A stretch of 64,000 nt of DNA from an uncultured Micrococcaceae bacterium (GCA_947502645.1 CANNAD010000001.1:682001-746000), one strand, 5' to 3'; shown: positions 1 through 8,416, numbered from the stretch's first letter. Notes: generated from the sequence alone by a model not told the origin. Program-made: numbers and translations.

Positions 1-1
1 G

Positions 2-250
2 GTGCCGGGCGAGGAAAAGACAATGCGCCCCGGCGTGGACCAGCTCAACATGTACGCGACGATCCTCGAAGCCGCGGGACTGACGCTGAAAGATCATAAA
101 GCGGGACTCGGCATTTCCGCTTTCACCCCTAATGTTCCAAAGGACTCAGCTCAGGCCATGGAACCGGATGTTTACGCCGATCTACTCAACTCACGCTCCG
201 CAAAGTTCTACGCGGAGGCCTGGGCCGGCGAGGATGCTGTAGCGGAATAG
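2..250 (+). CDS. Sulfatase / LTA-synthase-family protein, C-terminal end only
   Basis: Only the last ~82 codons lie in the window; the gene starts upstream. The stretch DQLNMYATILEAAG, followed by an AGLGIS motif, matches the C-terminus of alkaline-phosphatase-superfamily sulfatases and phosphoglycerol transferases (the usual form is D-x-YPTILEAAG...RAGLGxS). These enzymes act outside the membrane on sulfate or glycerol-phosphate esters, for example in lipoteichoic acid or capsule synthesis. The catalytic metal site lies upstream and cannot be checked, so the exact substrate is open. The stop is TAG at 248-250. Confidence 0.6.
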   Translation: MPGEEKTMRPGVDQLNMYATILEAAGLTLKDHKAGLGISAFTPNVPKDSAQAMEPDVYADLLNSRSAKFYAEAWAGEDAVAE

Positions 251-488
251 TGCAGGCACCCATGAGTCAGAATCTCGAACCCTGACCGGCGATCTGGAAT
301 GGGAGAACTCCCGGCTCATGGACCAGCCGCTCGAGGACTTCGTGCGCACCCTCAAAGCGGGCGACGGCGGTGAGATCAGCGTTTTCGCCAGTATCTCCCT
401 CGTGAGACAACTGCTTTTTGAACTGCAGGATTCGCAGTCAACCAGCCGGGGAAATGTGATTGTGCGCTACGGTCTACGCAACAGCTGA
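246..488 (+). pseudogene. Dihydrofolate reductase / RibD_C family fragment (remnant)
   Basis: This open frame overlaps the end of the preceding gene and has no good start for its conserved part. It reads SRTLTGDLEWENSRL and then LKAGDGGEISVFAS-x-x-LVRQLL. That is the middle of the YwjB/RibD C-terminal dihydrofolate reductase family, which shows SRTL...LEWENS-x-L...LKxxxGGDIxVxGSxxLVRxLL. The normal N-terminal half is absent because the sulfatase-like gene sits there. After LVRQLL the expected VDEL...HPVVLG block is replaced by unrelated residues ending at TGA 486-488. A start at ATG 318 would give 56 residues without the nucleotide-binding N-terminus, so I read it as a decayed remnant. Confidence 0.65.
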
Positions 489-547
489 ATCACCAAAAGT
501 GACTCGTAGGCACGTACTCAGGCAACGCGCATCATCGGAGGAGACTC

Positions 548-1570
548 ATGACAAATCTGGACGTGGACCCCGAAGAGATCGTCTGTGAGGCAGATTCCCG
601 AGTGGACGCCGAGTTGCTCACGCCGCGCGATGTGCCGCTCGGCGGACAGCGTGCCATGACCGTGCGCCGGACCATGCCGCAGCGTCAGCGCAGCTTGATC
701 GGCGCGTGGTGTTTTCTGGATCATTACGGGCCGGACCGCGTTTCCTCCTCCGGCGGGATGAGGGTTGCCCGCCATCCGCACACCGGCCTCGCTACGGTGA
801 GCCTGTTGTTCACCGGGGTTATCAGCCACCGTGATTCTGTCGGGACTGAAGCTCTGGTGCGCCCCGGCGAGGTGAACCTCATGATCGGCGGCCGCGGTAT
901 CTCCCATCAGGAATTCTCCACACCTGAGACCACGTACCTCCACGGCGTGCAGCTCTGGTACGCCCTGCCGGACGCCACCCGAAACATGGCCCCGGCGTTC
1001 GAGCACTATGAGCCGCCCGTTGTTACCCGTGACGGTGCCTCCATGCGGGTTTACATCGGATCGCTGGCGGGCTCCCACTCTCCCGTGGAGACGTATACGC
1101 CGCCGTTGCTGGCCGCGGAAATCAACCTCGCCGCGGGCGCGCAGCTGGAACTGGACCTGGATCCGGGCTTTGAGTACGGCGTCCTTCTGGACACCGGGGA
1201 CCTCTCGCTCAACGGGTCTGACGTCCCGCTGCACCATCTGGCTTACCTGCCAACCGGCCAGCGGTCTCTTGTTCTGTCATCCGGGGCTGAGAGCGCGCGG
1301 CTCATCCTCATCGGCGGCGAACCGTTGAACGAGCAGATCGTGATGTGGTGGAACTTCATCGGCCGCAGCCACGAAGATATCGTTGCCTACCGTGAGGCCT
1401 GGCAGGCGGAGATCGGCGAGTCCTCCACGGCTGAGCCAACTAACGGAGCGTACGACGACGGCGCCCCCTGGCCACGTTTCGGCCCCTACCCGGAAGGTCA
1501 GCCGGATCCGCTTCCGGCGCCGGCGATGCCCACTGTTCAGCTCCGGCCGCGCGGAGGAAGCGGCCGCTAG
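548..1570 (+). CDS. Pirin family protein
   Basis: A 340-residue bicupin of the pirin family. Pirins bind a metal ion; some have quercetin dioxygenase activity and others act as redox-linked regulators. The metal ligand pattern is visible in the N-terminal cupin: H76 and H78 in HPHTG, then H120 and E122 in ISHQE. The second cupin covers the C-terminal half (VYIGSLAGSHSPVETYTPPL onwards). The start at ATG 548 is supported by GGAGGAG at 537-543. It stands alone and faces the amino-acid ABC transporter genes tail to tail. The substrate is unknown. Confidence 0.9.
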   Translation: MTNLDVDPEEIVCEADSRVDAELLTPRDVPLGGQRAMTVRRTMPQRQRSLIGAWCFLDHYGPDRVSSSGGMRVARHPHTGLATVSLLFTGVISHRDSVGTEALVRPGEVNLMIGGRGISHQEFSTPETTYLHGVQLWYALPDATRNMAPAFEHYEPPVVTRDGASMRVYIGSLAGSHSPVETYTPPLLAAEINLAAGAQLELDLDPGFEYGVLLDTGDLSLNGSDVPLHHLAYLPTGQRSLVLSSGAESARLILIGGEPLNEQIVMWWNFIGRSHEDIVAYREAWQAEIGESSTAEPTNGAYDDGAPWPRFGPYPEGQPDPLPAPAMPTVQLRPRGGSGR

Positions 1571-1579
1571 ACCTGCAGT

Positions 1580-2353
1580 CTAGAACGGGTGGAGCAGCCG
1601 CTGCACAAACTGCTTGGTGCGCTCCTTCACAGGATCACGCAGGACGACGTCGGGACTCCCCTGCTCCACCACCACGCCCTGATCCATGAACACCACCTGA
1701 TCCGCGACCTCGCGGGCAAATGCGAGTTCGTGCGTGACGATCACCATGGTCCAGTGTTCGTCAGCGAGTTCCTTGATGACGGTGAGAACTTCGCCTACGA
1801 GTTCGGGGTCCAGGGCCGACGTCGGCTCGTCAAACAGCAGCACGTCCGGGCGCAGCGCAAGCGCACGCACAATCCCGACGCGCTGCTGCTGCCCGCCGGA
1901 CAACTCCACCGGGTACTGATCCTTCTTCTCCGTCAGACCCACTCGTTCGAGCAGGCTTTCGGCCGCCTCAACCGCGTCAGCACGACGTCGGCGCTGCACC
2001 TGCACCGGCCCCTCGATGATGTTCTCCAGTACGGTCTTGTGCGGGAACAGGTTGTACTGCTGAAACACCATGGCGCTGCGGTCCCTCAGCGCCGCCAGTT
2101 GGCGGCGGCTCACGGGCCGGGAGAAGTCCACAGGCGTATCGCTACGGAAGGCAACGGTGCCGCCGTCGGGCGTTTCCAACCCGTTGAGGGAACGCAGCAC
2201 CGTGGTTTTCCCGGAGCCGGACGGGCCAATCAAGGCAACAACTTTGCCCTGCGGGACTGTCAGATCAATGGATTTCAGGACCTGATTGTCGCCGAAAGAC
2301 TTCTGCAAACCGCGCACAGTCAGGACGGGTTCGGTGCTCTCAGTGGGCGACAT
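1580..2353 (-). CDS. Amino-acid ABC transporter ATP-binding protein (cystine type)
   Basis: A 257-residue ATPase of the polar amino-acid uptake (PAAT) class. Walker A is GPSGSGKTT at residues 43-51, the Q-loop is near residue 98, the signature LSGGQ at 151-155 and Walker B LLFDEP at 172-177, followed by the D-loop SALD. It is the last gene of a three-gene minus-strand operon (binding protein, permease, ATPase), and its start overlaps the permease end by 14 bases. It energises import through the permease at 2340-3005. The binding protein suggests cystine as the substrate. Confidence 0.93.
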   Translation of the reverse strand: MSPTESTEPVLTVRGLQKSFGDNQVLKSIDLTVPQGKVVALIGPSGSGKTTVLRSLNGLETPDGGTVAFRSDTPVDFSRPVSRRQLAALRDRSAMVFQQYNLFPHKTVLENIIEGPVQVQRRRRADAVEAAESLLERVGLTEKKDQYPVELSGGQQQRVGIVRALALRPDVLLFDEPTSALDPELVGEVLTVIKELADEHWTMVIVTHELAFAREVADQVVFMDQGVVVEQGSPDVVLRDPVKERTKQFVQRLLHPF

Positions 2354-3005
2354 AGCGGTCCAACTTCCTTTCCAGACGGGACTGTCCAGCCGAGAGGACC
2401 AGGCAGATGACCCAGTACAGTGCCGCGGCTTCGATGTAGAGCGCCATGAATTGCTGGCTGAACGCTGCGATCTCCTGCGCCTGGCGGAAGAGTTCCGTGA
2501 CCGTGATCAGGGATGCCAGGGATGTGTCCTTGACCAGACTGATGAACGTGTTGGACAACGGCGGCACCGAAACCCGGGCGGCCTGCGGCAGGATGATGCG
2601 CCGCAGGGTCGTTCCGTACGACATTCCGATGGTGTGCCCGGCCTCCCACTGTCCCTGCGGGACGGAGAGGATCGCGGCGCGGATGATCTCGGCTGCGTAG
2701 CCACCCACGTTGAGGGTGAACGCGATGACGGCGCTCGGCCACGGCTCAATAGTCAACCCGATCGAAGGCAACCCGTAGAAAATCACGAACAACTGCACCA
2801 GCAGCGGCGTGCCACGGATCACTGAAATATACGCGGTGGCGATACCCCGCAGCACAGCAACCGCACTGAGCCGCATCAACGCCACGACGAGGGCAAGAAC
2901 AAGTCCCAGAGAAAAAGAGACCAGGGTCAGCGGGATGGTGCCCTTGATGGCACCCTCGACCATAGGCCAGAAAGAACGGGCCAGCAGGTCCCAGTCAATA
3001 CCCAT
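2340..3005 (-). CDS. Amino-acid ABC transporter permease
   Basis: A 221-residue membrane protein of the HisM/GlnP type with several hydrophobic helices. An EAA-like cytoplasmic loop (EAGHTIGMSYGTTLRRIILP) contacts the ATPase. It starts 3 bases after the stop of the binding-protein gene, consistent with translational coupling; no strong ribosome binding site of its own is visible. It overlaps the downstream ATPase gene. A single permease gene implies a homodimeric pore. Confidence 0.92.
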   Translation of the reverse strand: MGIDWDLLARSFWPMVEGAIKGTIPLTLVSFSLGLVLALVVALMRLSAVAVLRGIATAYISVIRGTPLLVQLFVIFYGLPSIGLTIEPWPSAVIAFTLNVGGYAAEIIRAAILSVPQGQWEAGHTIGMSYGTTLRRIILPQAARVSVPPLSNTFISLVKDTSLASLITVTELFRQAQEIAAFSQQFMALYIEAAALYWVICLVLSAGQSRLERKLDRYVAH

Positions 3006-3008
3006 CGG

Positions 3009-3830
3009 CTAACCGGTGACGTCTGTGCCGAAGTACTTCTCGGAGATGTCCGCCAGCGTCCCGTCCTGCTCGAGCTCGGCGAGCGCCTCGTTCACGGCGT
3101 CGACGAGTTCCGTGCTTCCATCACGGAATGCAAGGGCGGAGTAGGACTTCTCTTCCGTTTCAGCGGCAATCTTGATGGCGTCGTCCGGAGAGGACTTCTG
3201 GTAGTCGAGGTAGGTGAGCTTGTCGTTGATGGTGGCGTCCACCCGGCCCTGCTTCAGCAGCGTGACGGACTGCGCCCAACCTTCTATTGCCTGTACGTTC
3301 GCCCCGGATTCCTTGGCGAGTTTGTACCAGTTGCTGGTCAGCGACTGTGCTGTGGTTTTGCCTTCCAGGTCCTCGAACGAGTCGATGCTGTTGTTGTCAG
3401 CTTTGGTCACGATGACTCCGGAACTGACGGTGTACGGCTCTGAGAACGCGTATTCGGCTTTGCGTTCGTCGGTCATGGTGACCTGGTTCGCGATGACGTC
3501 GAACCGTCCGGCCTTGAGCCCCGCAAAGATTCCGTCGAACTGCGTTTCCTCAAACTCTGCCTTCACACCGAGCTTCTCGGCAACTGCCTTCATGACCTCG
3601 ACGTCGTAGCCGGTGAGCTCGCCGGTGCCGTTCTCGTGAAAAGTGAAGGGCCGGTACGTGCCCTCGGTGCCAACGGTGATGACGCCGGCTTCCTGAATTT
3701 GCTCCAGACTGCTGGGCGGGGCGCTGGACTCCGGAGCGGCAGGATCTCCGCCTTCCGAGCCACCGCAACCGGCAACCGCGAGGGTGACTGCGGTGATCAA
3801 ACCAAGGAGTGAAAGCCGACGGCGGTTCAT
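3009..3830 (-). CDS. Amino-acid (probably cystine) ABC transporter substrate-binding lipoprotein
   Basis: A 273-residue family-3 solute-binding protein. The N-terminus has a lipoprotein signal with lipobox LAVAGC and lipidated C22. The segment FDVIANQVTMTDERKAEYAF carries the VIANQVTxTxER signature typical of cystine binders such as FliY/TcyA, which is why I favour cystine over glutamine or arginine. The protein would sit on the outer face of the membrane and deliver ligand to the permease encoded next in the operon. No regulator gene is adjacent. Confidence 0.9.
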   Translation of the reverse strand: MNRRRLSLLGLITAVTLAVAGCGGSEGGDPAAPESSAPPSSLEQIQEAGVITVGTEGTYRPFTFHENGTGELTGYDVEVMKAVAEKLGVKAEFEETQFDGIFAGLKAGRFDVIANQVTMTDERKAEYAFSEPYTVSSGVIVTKADNNSIDSFEDLEGKTTAQSLTSNWYKLAKESGANVQAIEGWAQSVTLLKQGRVDATINDKLTYLDYQKSSPDDAIKIAAETEEKSYSALAFRDGSTELVDAVNEALAELEQDGTLADISEKYFGTDVTG

Positions 3831-3992
3831 GAGCGTCCTTCTGGTCGAGAGGGTGATTCCCAGTACTACAGGAGGAACAACCCGTTGGCTACTGCTTATT
3901 CCGTTTGTGCGGAGCAGCGCGGTGTTGCGAGTGTCAGGGCATCATGGTTATCGGGCCATGGATTCAGCAGACTTATTCGAGGAGGAAGCCGT

Positions 3993-4100
3993 GTGGAGCA
4001 CACGGTGGAGGTGCTCGACGCCGTTGAACGGTTCATCGCGGAGCGTCCGGAACTGGAACTACTCAGTGTTCGCCGGCGGTATTTCGAGACGGAGGACTGA
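3993..4100 (+). CDS. Small hypothetical protein (35 aa)
   Basis: A short frame starts at GTG 3993 and encodes MEHTVEVLDAVERFIAERPE and then a basic tail (SVRRRY) ending in FETED. A perfect GGAGG at 3981-3985 lies 7 bases before the GTG, which is the main reason to believe it. The sequence is amphipathic and helical-looking, without a signal peptide. It lies alone in the 296-base gap between the cystine transporter promoter and the PKD gene. I do not recognise a family. An upstream in-frame ATG at 3885 gives 71 residues but has no ribosome binding site. Confidence 0.4.
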   Translation: MEHTVEVLDAVERFIAERPELELLSVRRRYFETED

Positions 4101-4127
4101 CGTCGGACCTCTGTGGTTGAGGCATGG

Positions 4128-5045
4128 TCAGCAGGCCCAACCGTCCGGGTTTTCCAGGCAGGTCCCGGAAACGAGACGGGACTCGGACTTCCAGACACTG
4201 ATCATCTGAGAAGGTGTTGCGAACTCGCCTCGCCCATCGATCGGGATCATCGGACCGCCGTTGACCGAGTACTCTCCGGTGAAGTGCACGGTCACAGAGA
4301 CCTGGTAGTCACCGGTCTCCTGGTACTGGTAACTCGTATGCGTTTCCTCACCCAACTCATCATCGCGAAGAGCGTAACCAGAATCCCGGGTAGGCCCATA
4401 GGTGGAACCATCGCCGTAATTCCACGTGTACTCGGTCGGAGTAGCTTGGATCTTCACGTCCTGACCCAACAACTCGAAATCGAAAACCTGCTCTTTCGAC
4501 TCCACAAAAAAGTTCGTGTTCGCCCGGATCAATGTGTGAGGACTCGGCTGCAACGTCAGAACACCAGGGCTGACCGGGCGATTCTGAAACTCCTCCAGGA
4601 TGACTCCGGCGATCCGCTCAAGGACATCATCCGGGTTCGTGGCATAGACACACTGTGGACTATGCACACCATTAGTCTCTTCAACGGCGGGATAGGGGTC
4701 GTTCCACGTTGGCTTAGGTGTGCCCTTGAGACCAGCGAACCAGTAAACCAGCCTCCCGTCGTCGGTAGCATCACAATCGGGTTGGGTAGCCAAGCAGGCC
4801 ACAGATACATTTCCTTGCCGATCAGCACACGCGAGCTCGAAGCGGTAACCGTAAGGATCATCTACAATGCCGACAGGAACGCTCGTCCAATAACCTGACT
4901 CAGGGTCCTTCTTCCATGTACCTGTCACTCCACCGTCGTCGAGCTTGCCTCCACCCCCATTTGCGCCACTCGGTACAGCACTAGCAACGGCCGTGAAGAC
5001 AACGCACAGAAGGACTGCCAAGAGCCGTCGAGAACGGGCGCCCAC
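4128..5045 (-). CDS. Secreted PKD-domain-like protein
   Basis: A 305-residue protein with a Sec signal peptide (arginine-rich start, hydrophobic core, likely cleavage near residue 25-30). The C-terminal half contains YTWNYGDGST followed by a HTSYQYQETGDYQVSVTV segment, the two hallmark strands of a PKD (polycystic kidney disease) beta-sandwich. Several cysteines in the N-terminal half suggest disulfides. It starts 2 bases after the DUF6318 lipoprotein gene, so the two are co-transcribed. Secreted proteins of this build are frequent in Arthrobacter relatives; the role is unknown, possibly cell-surface binding. Confidence 0.75.
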   Translation of the reverse strand: MGARSRRLLAVLLCVVFTAVASAVPSGANGGGGKLDDGGVTGTWKKDPESGYWTSVPVGIVDDPYGYRFELACADRQGNVSVACLATQPDCDATDDGRLVYWFAGLKGTPKPTWNDPYPAVEETNGVHSPQCVYATNPDDVLERIAGVILEEFQNRPVSPGVLTLQPSPHTLIRANTNFFVESKEQVFDFELLGQDVKIQATPTEYTWNYGDGSTYGPTRDSGYALRDDELGEETHTSYQYQETGDYQVSVTVHFTGEYSVNGGPMIPIDGRGEFATPSQMISVWKSESRLVSGTCLENPDGWAC

Positions 5046-5047
5046 AC

Positions 5048-5716
5048 CTATCCCACCTTTTTGATGACCGAAAGCTCAGTCGCCCGCCACACGCCATCCG
5101 CGAACTCAGCCTCCATAATGAATGCGGCTCTTGAAAAACCCTCAGAGTCAGGGTTCTTTTCACCGGGTTCATGGTATTGCATGGCACCGTGGGCGATATC
5201 TAGGATTACCTGGTACTTGCCCTCTGGAGTCTTCTTGAACTCACTCACAACCTGCCTGACTTCCAACTTCGCGCCACCAAGCCAGCTGTCATCACGATAT
5301 GCGGCCTCAACCGTCGTGAAGTAGTTCGCACAAACGTCACAATCCGAATTGATAGCCGTCTTCATTGGCTCCACATCGCCTGTTTCGTAGCCGTAGCTGA
5401 ACAGCGCGATGACGTACTTCGAGAAGGCCTCCAGCCCCTCTTTCGTCTCTTTCTTCGCCGCCTCAGGCATCTTCGGCAGAGGGACATTTTGCGCTGGCCC
5501 CTCGGCGGAGGCAGGCTTGTACTCCTGCGTCGGTGTGGGCGTCGGGGTCGGCGTGGGAGTTGCGGTCGCCGTCGAACGCTCCGACGAACGGGGAGACGCG
5601 GGCTCATCAGAACCTGCGGACCCGCCGCAGCCGGAGAGAAGGAGGATCGCAGCCACACCGAGGGCCGCGTATTTGCGGGAAGGAATGAGCGCGCTTCGCG
5701 AGTGAGACTGAGACAT
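5048..5716 (-). CDS. DUF6318 family lipoprotein
   Basis: A 222-residue protein from the ATG at 5716; I prefer this start to the ATG at 5764 because it gives a normal lipoprotein signal (LLLSGC, lipidated C30). A proline-threonine linker (TP repeats, about residues 50-62) separates the anchor from a globular domain with the CDVC motif and a conserved acid-aromatic C-terminal strand, as in the DUF6318 family. The function is unknown. The gene is directly followed by the secreted PKD protein, suggesting a cell-surface pair. Confidence 0.75.
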   Translation of the reverse strand: MSQSHSRSALIPSRKYAALGVAAILLLSGCGGSAGSDEPASPRSSERSTATATPTPTPTPTPTQEYKPASAEGPAQNVPLPKMPEAAKKETKEGLEAFSKYVIALFSYGYETGDVEPMKTAINSDCDVCANYFTTVEAAYRDDSWLGGAKLEVRQVVSEFKKTPEGKYQVILDIAHGAMQYHEPGEKNPDSEGFSRAAFIMEAEFADGVWRATELSVIKKVG

Positions 5717-5859
5717 GGAGAACCTAAGGTTTGTTGGCCATATGTTATGTACGAAGCCCAGCATAACGAATCAGCAAATCTGCGGCGAAACTTATCCACA
5801 AGTGAGCGGCGCTTGTGACCCGCGTCATGCTTGCCGTAAAGTGTCCCCAACACATCGTA

Positions 5860-5892
5860 TTCGATTATGGAACGCTGAGTTCAACTATCGAA
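5860..5892 (+). promoter_or_regulatory. Twin TTC-N7-GAA operators
   Basis: Two copies of the palindrome TTCRAYTATSGAA lie at 5860-5872 (TTCGATTATGGAA) and 5880-5892 (TTCAACTATCGAA). They are exactly 20 bases apart, two helical turns, and sit 33-66 bases before the aromatic hydroxylase start. The layout is what a tetrameric IclR-type activator of aromatic catabolism would bind. No IclR gene lies in this window. Confidence 0.55.
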
Positions 5893-5925
5893 CACCAATA
5901 GAACCGCTTAGAAGTGAGGACACCC

Positions 5926-7812
5926 GTGCAGTTTCACCACCACGGTTACGTATCCGGCGATCCACGGGTCCAGCCGGCGGCCGGCGTCGGAATCAACCGC
6001 CCCGAGGAACTGCCTGAAGAAGTGGACGTCCTCATTGTGGGATCCGGCCCAGCTGGCATGCTGACCGCAGCGCAACTGTCCCAGTTCCCCAACATCACCA
6101 CCCGCATTGTTGAGCGCCGCGAAGGCCGGCTCGCGATCGGCCAGGCTGACGGCATCCAGGCACGCAGCGTCGAGACATTCCAGGCCTTCGGGTTCGCCGA
6201 GCGGATCACGGCGGAGGCGTACTGGATCACGGAAATGGCGTTCTGGCGGCCCGACACCGAGAACCCCGAGAACATTATCCGCGGCGGTCGCGCAGTCGAC
6301 GACGAACACGGGATCAGCGAATTCCCGCACCTCATCGTCAACCAGGCCCGCGTACTCGACTACTTCGGTGAAGTCATGGCGAACTCCCCCACCCGGATGA
6401 AACCCGACTACGGCTACGAATTCCAGAGCATGGAGGTCGCGGACGAGGACGAATACCCGGTCACCGTCACCCTCGCCCACACCTCCGGCCCCAAAGCAGG
6501 GCAGACGCGCACCGTGAAAGCGAAGTACGTCGTCGGCTCCGACGGCGCGCGCAGCAAGGTCCGTGAGGCAATCGGCTGCACCATGGCTGGCGATCAGGCC
6601 AACCACGCATGGGGCGTCATGGACGTGCTCGCGAAGACCGACTTCCCTGACATTCGCACCAAGTGCGCCATCCAGTCGCACACGGGCGGCAGCATCCTAC
6701 TCATTCCGAGGGAGGGCGGCCACCTTTTCCGGATGTACGTGGACCTCGGCGAGGTGACCAGCGAAGAAAAAGGCGCCATCCGTAAAACCACCATTGAGGA
6801 GATCATCGCGAAGGCCAACGCGATCCTCAACCCCTACACGCTCGACGTGCGCAGCGTCGCCTGGCACAGCGTCTACGAGGTGGGGCACCGTCTCACCAAC
6901 AGGTTCGACGACGTCGTCCCGGAGGAGATTGGCACCCGCACCCCGCGCGTGTTCATCACCGGCGACGCCTGCCACACCCACTCGGCCAAAGCTGGCCAGG
7001 GCATGAACGTGTCCATGCAGGACGGGTTCAACATCGGCTGGAAGCTGGGCCATGTTCTGGAGGGCCGGAGCCCCGAGTCGCTGCTGTCCACCTACTCGGC
7101 TGAGCGTCAGGTTGTTGCGAAGAACCTGATCGACTTCGACAAGGAATGGTCATCGCTGATGGCCAAGAAGCCGGAAGAGTTCGCGGATCCTTCGGAGCTC
7201 GAGGACTTCTACGTTCGCACCGCCGAATTCCCGGCAGGCTTCATGACCGAGTACACGCCGTCGATGATCACGGGCGAAGCAACGCACCAGGACCTGGCAA
7301 CGGGGTTCACGGTCGGCAAACGGTTCAAATCCGCGCTGACCCGCCGCGTCTGCGACACCAACCCGATCCATCTGGGTCACCATGCCACTGCCGATGGCCG
7401 GTGGCGGATCTATGTGTTCGCCGACGCCGCCCAGGCGGGTTCGCCGTCGGGCGTTACCGACCTCGCCGACTGGCTGGCCAACTCCTCGGAGTCCCCGTTG
7501 GCGGCAACGCCGGAGGGGGCCGACGTCGACGCCTGGTTTGACGTGAAGGTCATCTACCAGCAGCTTCACCAGGACGTGGATATCAACGCTGTTCCTGCAG
7601 TGTTCAAGCCGGAGGTCGGGCCGTTCGCGCTGACCAACTACGAGAAGGTTTACGCTGCGGATCCGGCGTCGGACATCTTCGAGGAGCGCGGGCTCTCCCG
7701 TGACGGCGTCATTGTGGTGGTGCGTCCGGACCAGTATGTGGCGAACGTTCTGCCGCTGACTGCAACGGATGAGCTCGGGAAGTTCTTCGGTTCGCTGCTG
7801 GCCGCACGCTAA
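5926..7812 (+). CDS. FAD-dependent aromatic monooxygenase (phenol 2- / 3-hydroxybenzoate 4-monooxygenase type)
   Basis: A 628-residue class A flavoprotein hydroxylase. The FAD-binding GxGxxG (GSGPAG) is at residues 39-44, the second flavin motif (YVVGSDGARS) near 200, and the GDACHTHSAKAGQGMN motif that contacts FAD near 345. A C-terminal thioredoxin-like domain (about 450-628) is typical of the phenol hydroxylase branch. The N-terminus (FHHHGYVSGDPR) matches 3-hydroxybenzoate 4-hydroxylases, so protocatechuate formation from 3-hydroxybenzoate is the best guess. I take GTG 5926 as start because AGTGAGGA sits 6 bases before it; an in-frame GTG at 5914 lacks this. It would use NADPH and O2. No ring-cleavage genes lie nearby. 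Confidence 0.85.
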   Translation: MQFHHHGYVSGDPRVQPAAGVGINRPEELPEEVDVLIVGSGPAGMLTAAQLSQFPNITTRIVERREGRLAIGQADGIQARSVETFQAFGFAERITAEAYWITEMAFWRPDTENPENIIRGGRAVDDEHGISEFPHLIVNQARVLDYFGEVMANSPTRMKPDYGYEFQSMEVADEDEYPVTVTLAHTSGPKAGQTRTVKAKYVVGSDGARSKVREAIGCTMAGDQANHAWGVMDVLAKTDFPDIRTKCAIQSHTGGSILLIPREGGHLFRMYVDLGEVTSEEKGAIRKTTIEEIIAKANAILNPYTLDVRSVAWHSVYEVGHRLTNRFDDVVPEEIGTRTPRVFITGDACHTHSAKAGQGMNVSMQDGFNIGWKLGHVLEGRSPESLLSTYSAERQVVAKNLIDFDKEWSSLMAKKPEEFADPSELEDFYVRTAEFPAGFMTEYTPSMITGEATHQDLATGFTVGKRFKSALTRRVCDTNPIHLGHHATADGRWRIYVFADAAQAGSPSGVTDLADWLANSSESPLAATPEGADVDAWFDVKVIYQQLHQDVDINAVPAVFKPEVGPFALTNYEKVYAADPASDIFEERGLSRDGVIVVVRPDQYVANVLPLTATDELGKFFGSLLAAR

Positions 7813-7823
7813 AGGTTCCGCAG

Positions 7824-8366
7824 ATGTGGGCTGAGTTCGGGCTCGACTGGGTCGATGCGGCGCGGGTTGTTGTCTCCGCTATCGCCTTCTACGTTGCGGT
7901 GCTCCTGCTCGTGCGGTTCCTGGGGCAGCGCACACTGTCCAGCCTGTCGAGCTTCGACCTCGCCGCGATCATCGCGCTCGGTGCCGTAATCGGTCGTGCG
8001 ATCCTCGGTGATACGCCGACGCTGCTGGCCGGACTCCTCGGGCTGACGACGCTGCTGGCCCTACAAGCCATCACCGGTGAACTGCGGCGGAACCGCAAAG
8101 CGGCGACGATCGTCAACAGTCCAGCGGTACTCCTCATGGCTGGACCACGGCTGCTCGACGAGAACCTCAAGCGGTCCCATATCGTGTCGAGCGAGGTCTA
8201 TTCGAAGCTCCGCATGGCGGGCGTTCGCTCGCTTGAGGAAGTGGCTTGCGTGATACTCGAACCGACCGGGCAGATCAGCGTGCTCAAGCGCGGAGAGAAA
8301 ATCGATCCCGCACTGTTGGTCGGCGTGGTCGGGGCTGAGCTGGTGCCCGAGGAATTCGTGGGGTAA
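7824..8366 (+). CDS. DUF421 / YetF-family membrane protein
   Basis: A 180-residue protein with three hydrophobic helices in the first ~85 residues, including LLVRFLGQRTLSSLSSFDL, the DUF421 family signature. A soluble YetF-like C-terminal domain follows, with EVYSKLRMAGVRSLEEVACVILEPTGQISVL. Function is unknown; the Bacillus homologue YetF has been linked to membrane phosphatidylserine handling and spore germination. It begins 11 bases after the hydroxylase and may be transcribed with it, but a metabolic connection is not obvious. Confidence 0.85.
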   Translation: MWAEFGLDWVDAARVVVSAIAFYVAVLLLVRFLGQRTLSSLSSFDLAAIIALGAVIGRAILGDTPTLLAGLLGLTTLLALQAITGELRRNRKAATIVNSPAVLLMAGPRLLDENLKRSHIVSSEVYSKLRMAGVRSLEEVACVILEPTGQISVLKRGEKIDPALLVGVVGAELVPEEFVG

Positions 8367-8404
8367 TGACGCCACCGTCTTGACGCCCTTCCCAGCTCCG
8401 CGGA

Positions 8405-8410
8405 TAGGGT
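8405..8410 (+). promoter_or_regulatory. Leaderless -10 element for argE
   Basis: TAGGGT lies exactly six bases before ATG 8417, which predicts that the mRNA starts at the start codon. TTGACG at 8380-8385 may be the -35 but the spacing of 19 is long. No ribosome binding site precedes the ATG. Confidence 0.5.
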
Positions 8411-8416
8411 CGATGC

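Noticed and set aside
518-1237. Long open frame on the minus strand opposite the pirin gene
   Set aside because: It lies entirely inside the pirin gene, has no family-like motif, and reflects GC-rich codon bias.
5521-5580. Microsatellite-like repeat in the DUF6318 gene
   Set aside because: It encodes the proline-threonine linker of the lipoprotein and needs no separate explanation.
5914-5925. In-frame GTG 5914 as start of the aromatic hydroxylase
   Set aside because: The AGTGAGGA ribosome binding site overlaps this GTG and is correctly spaced for GTG 5926, so the downstream start is preferred.
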